Source: JAFGSI01 sp041287425
GTDB lineage: Bacteria > Chloroflexota > Anaerolineae > Anaerolineales > Villigracilaceae
NCBI GenBank assembly: GCA_041287425.1
Contig: JBEULG010000003.1
Coordinates: forward strand, 37,211-101,210
DNA: 64,000 bases
Reading direction: 5' to 3'
Shown here piece after piece: positions 62,873 through 64,000 of the stretch. Position numbers and translations under genes: made by a program. The notes beneath the pieces were generated by a model. That model saw only the letters and a program-made list of their open reading frames with translations. It was not told where the DNA came from and searched no databases. Within the stretch, counting starts at the first letter, position 1, and every line of letters starts with the position of its first letter.

Positions 62873-62900
62873 AGTATAGCACAGATGTTCGATACGTCAA
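62873..62900 (-). promoter_or_regulatory. recA promoter with possible LexA-like box
   Basis: On the minus strand TTGACG (62895-62900) and TATACT (62873-62878) are 16 bases apart. The spacer holds CGAACATCTGTGC, whose first half equals the CGAAC of the CGAAC-N4-GTTCG SOS box; the second half (GTGCT) is degenerate. The leader to the ATG is about 100 bases. Confidence 0.5.
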
Positions 62901-63979
62901 GGGGCGGGGCTGAGCGCCTCGAGGGGGTCGGGGGTCGGAGGCGGGCCGGGGGCAAAGCCCAGGTATCCCTGGAAGGTGAAATAGGAAACCCGGCCGGGCA
63001 GGATTTCGATCTGGGTCTCTTTTTTCGTCCCGTAGTAGATGATGCGGACGGTGTAGATGCCGGCCGGCAGGTCGCTGATGACCATGTTCTCGCGGTAGTA
63101 GGGGTCGGCGTTGACGGCCTCTGCGCCGTAGGTGCGCACTTCCCAGGTCTGTCCGGCCTGGCTGGCGATGACGAAGACCTGGTAACTGGCGAGCAGGTTG
63201 CGGTTGGTGTCCATCACCCGGCCGGCCAGCACGCCCCAGCCTTGCGGGGGGGAGAGCCACAGTTCGGGGTTGTAGGTGGAGAAGAACTGGTCTGAGCCGA
63301 GGCGCACCTCGAAGTGCAGGTGGGGGCCGGTGGTGTGGCCGCTGTCGCCGACGTTGCCGAGCACCTCGCCGGTGGCCAGCCACTGACCGGGGATGACGTC
63401 GATTTCCGAGAGGTGAGCGTAGACGGTGAAGAGGTTCTGGTTGTGGTAGCCGAAGTCGTGGCGCAGGACGACGGCCCGGCCATAAGGGGAGTTGGGATTG
63501 TCTTCGAACAGGCCCCAGCCGGCCGAGACGACCGTCCCCGGGCCGGCGGCCAGGACAGGGGCGCCGTATTCGGCGGAAATATCAACGCCGGTGTGTACCT
63601 GCCCGCTGGAGAAGAAGACTCCGCCGTAGCGGTAACTGGGCAGCGGCCAGTTGACTTCGTCGGCGGCAATCGGCCGCTCGAAGTAGAAGTGGTCGTAGGG
63701 CGAGGGCGCCCAAGGCACGGGGTAGAGCGGCGGCCGCCAGGCGGAGACGGGTTGCATGGCGGTGGGCAGTTCGAAGCGCAAGGCCTCGGTGGTGGGGGTG
63801 GGAGGCGGCGGGGTCTGGTCGCTCAGGAGGGGGCTGCCGGGCTGGAGGGGAGCGGTCGGCGAGGGGAGGGGGATTGGCGCGGCGGGCGGTTCGCCGTCAG
63901 CGGCGCGGCGACCGCAGGCGGGCAGGCCGAGCAGGAACGCCGCCAGGCACAGAAGAAGGGGAAGGCAGAGCCGTTTCAT
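62897..63979 (-). CDS. M23-family peptidase lipoprotein
   Basis: 360 residues. Lipobox LPAC after a hydrophobic signal, then a Pro-rich linker. The LytM/M23 domain (residues ~110-235) has SGQVHTGVDISAEYGAPVLAAGPGTVV (HxxxD zinc ligands) and GHTTGPHLHFEVRLG (HxH). A C-terminal beta domain (~245-345) resembles a carboxypeptidase-regulatory-like fold (GRVMDTNRNLLASYQVFVIA). Likely a wall endopeptidase. No ribosome site is visible before the ATG near the window edge. Confidence 0.87.
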   Translation of the reverse strand: MKRLCLPLLLCLAAFLLGLPACGRRAADGEPPAAPIPLPSPTAPLQPGSPLLSDQTPPPPTPTTEALRFELPTAMQPVSAWRPPLYPVPWAPSPYDHFYFERPIAADEVNWPLPSYRYGGVFFSSGQVHTGVDISAEYGAPVLAAGPGTVVSAGWGLFEDNPNSPYGRAVVLRHDFGYHNQNLFTVYAHLSEIDVIPGQWLATGEVLGNVGDSGHTTGPHLHFEVRLGSDQFFSTYNPELWLSPPQGWGVLAGRVMDTNRNLLASYQVFVIASQAGQTWEVRTYGAEAVNADPYYRENMVISDLPAGIYTVRIIYYGTKKETQIEILPGRVSYFTFQGYLGFAPGPPPTPDPLEALSPAP

Positions 63980-64000
63980 CGTCAGGGGGTAAAGGTCGGG

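Overview
The window is a dense, high-GC bacterial chromosome segment with no rRNA operon, prophage, insertion sequence or CRISPR array. The gene set suggests the phylum Chloroflexota, probably class Anaerolineae: a group 3b NiFe hydrogenase operon, DUF2804 and DUF1385 proteins, membrane-anchored proteins with Thr/Pro-rich linkers, a lipoprotein with an NBR1-type Ig-like domain, and a complex I gene block with two nuoM genes. This placement is inferred from gene content, not from a search.

Layout. 1-1332 is the 3' part of a TPR protein with a Rossmann-like C-terminal domain. 1399-3308 holds small genes (PGDYG-like, transglutaminase-like, YgjP-type metallopeptidase). 3305-6951 is hyuBA. 7025-8935 is a membrane-anchored protein of four tandem repeats. 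9132-13345 is a carbohydrate cluster (DUF2804, MFS sugar transporter, GH2). 13380-18493 is a hydrogenase operon on the minus strand: cNMP-binding protein, beta, gamma, small subunit, large subunit, maturation protease. A tRNA-His gene, a TIM-barrel hydrolase lipoprotein, a spermidine-synthase-like membrane protein and an aldo/keto reductase follow. 23646-28102 is rnc-smc with a possible leader peptide. 28242-30720 is rpsF-ssb-rpsR followed by a PpiC foldase. 30874-38661 has PHP, secG, a solute-binding protein, an M20 peptidase, DUF1385, a degenerate histidine kinase and a phosphodiester glycosidase. 38666-42712 has tryptophanase, a 48-residue membrane protein, a GNAT/ATP-grasp pair and a lipoprotein.

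Energy block. 42838-52038 encodes only NuoA plus membrane-arm subunits H, J, K, L, M, M and N; the peripheral arm is absent here. The two nuoM genes, and an extra repeat in the lateral-helix part of NuoL, fit the '2M' complex I type. 52074-54493 encodes only the Fo part of ATP synthase (AtpZ, a, c and a b-delta fusion); the F1 genes must be elsewhere. 54568-64000 holds murE, a GNAT, an MFS exporter, pnp, rpsO, an NBR1-Ig lipoprotein, recA and an M23 peptidase.

A recurring feature is a -10 box (TATAAT, TACAAT or similar) only 6-10 bases before the start codon of the first gene in a unit, with no Shine-Dalgarno sequence. This suggests frequent leaderless transcription, while downstream genes mostly have good Shine-Dalgarno sites.
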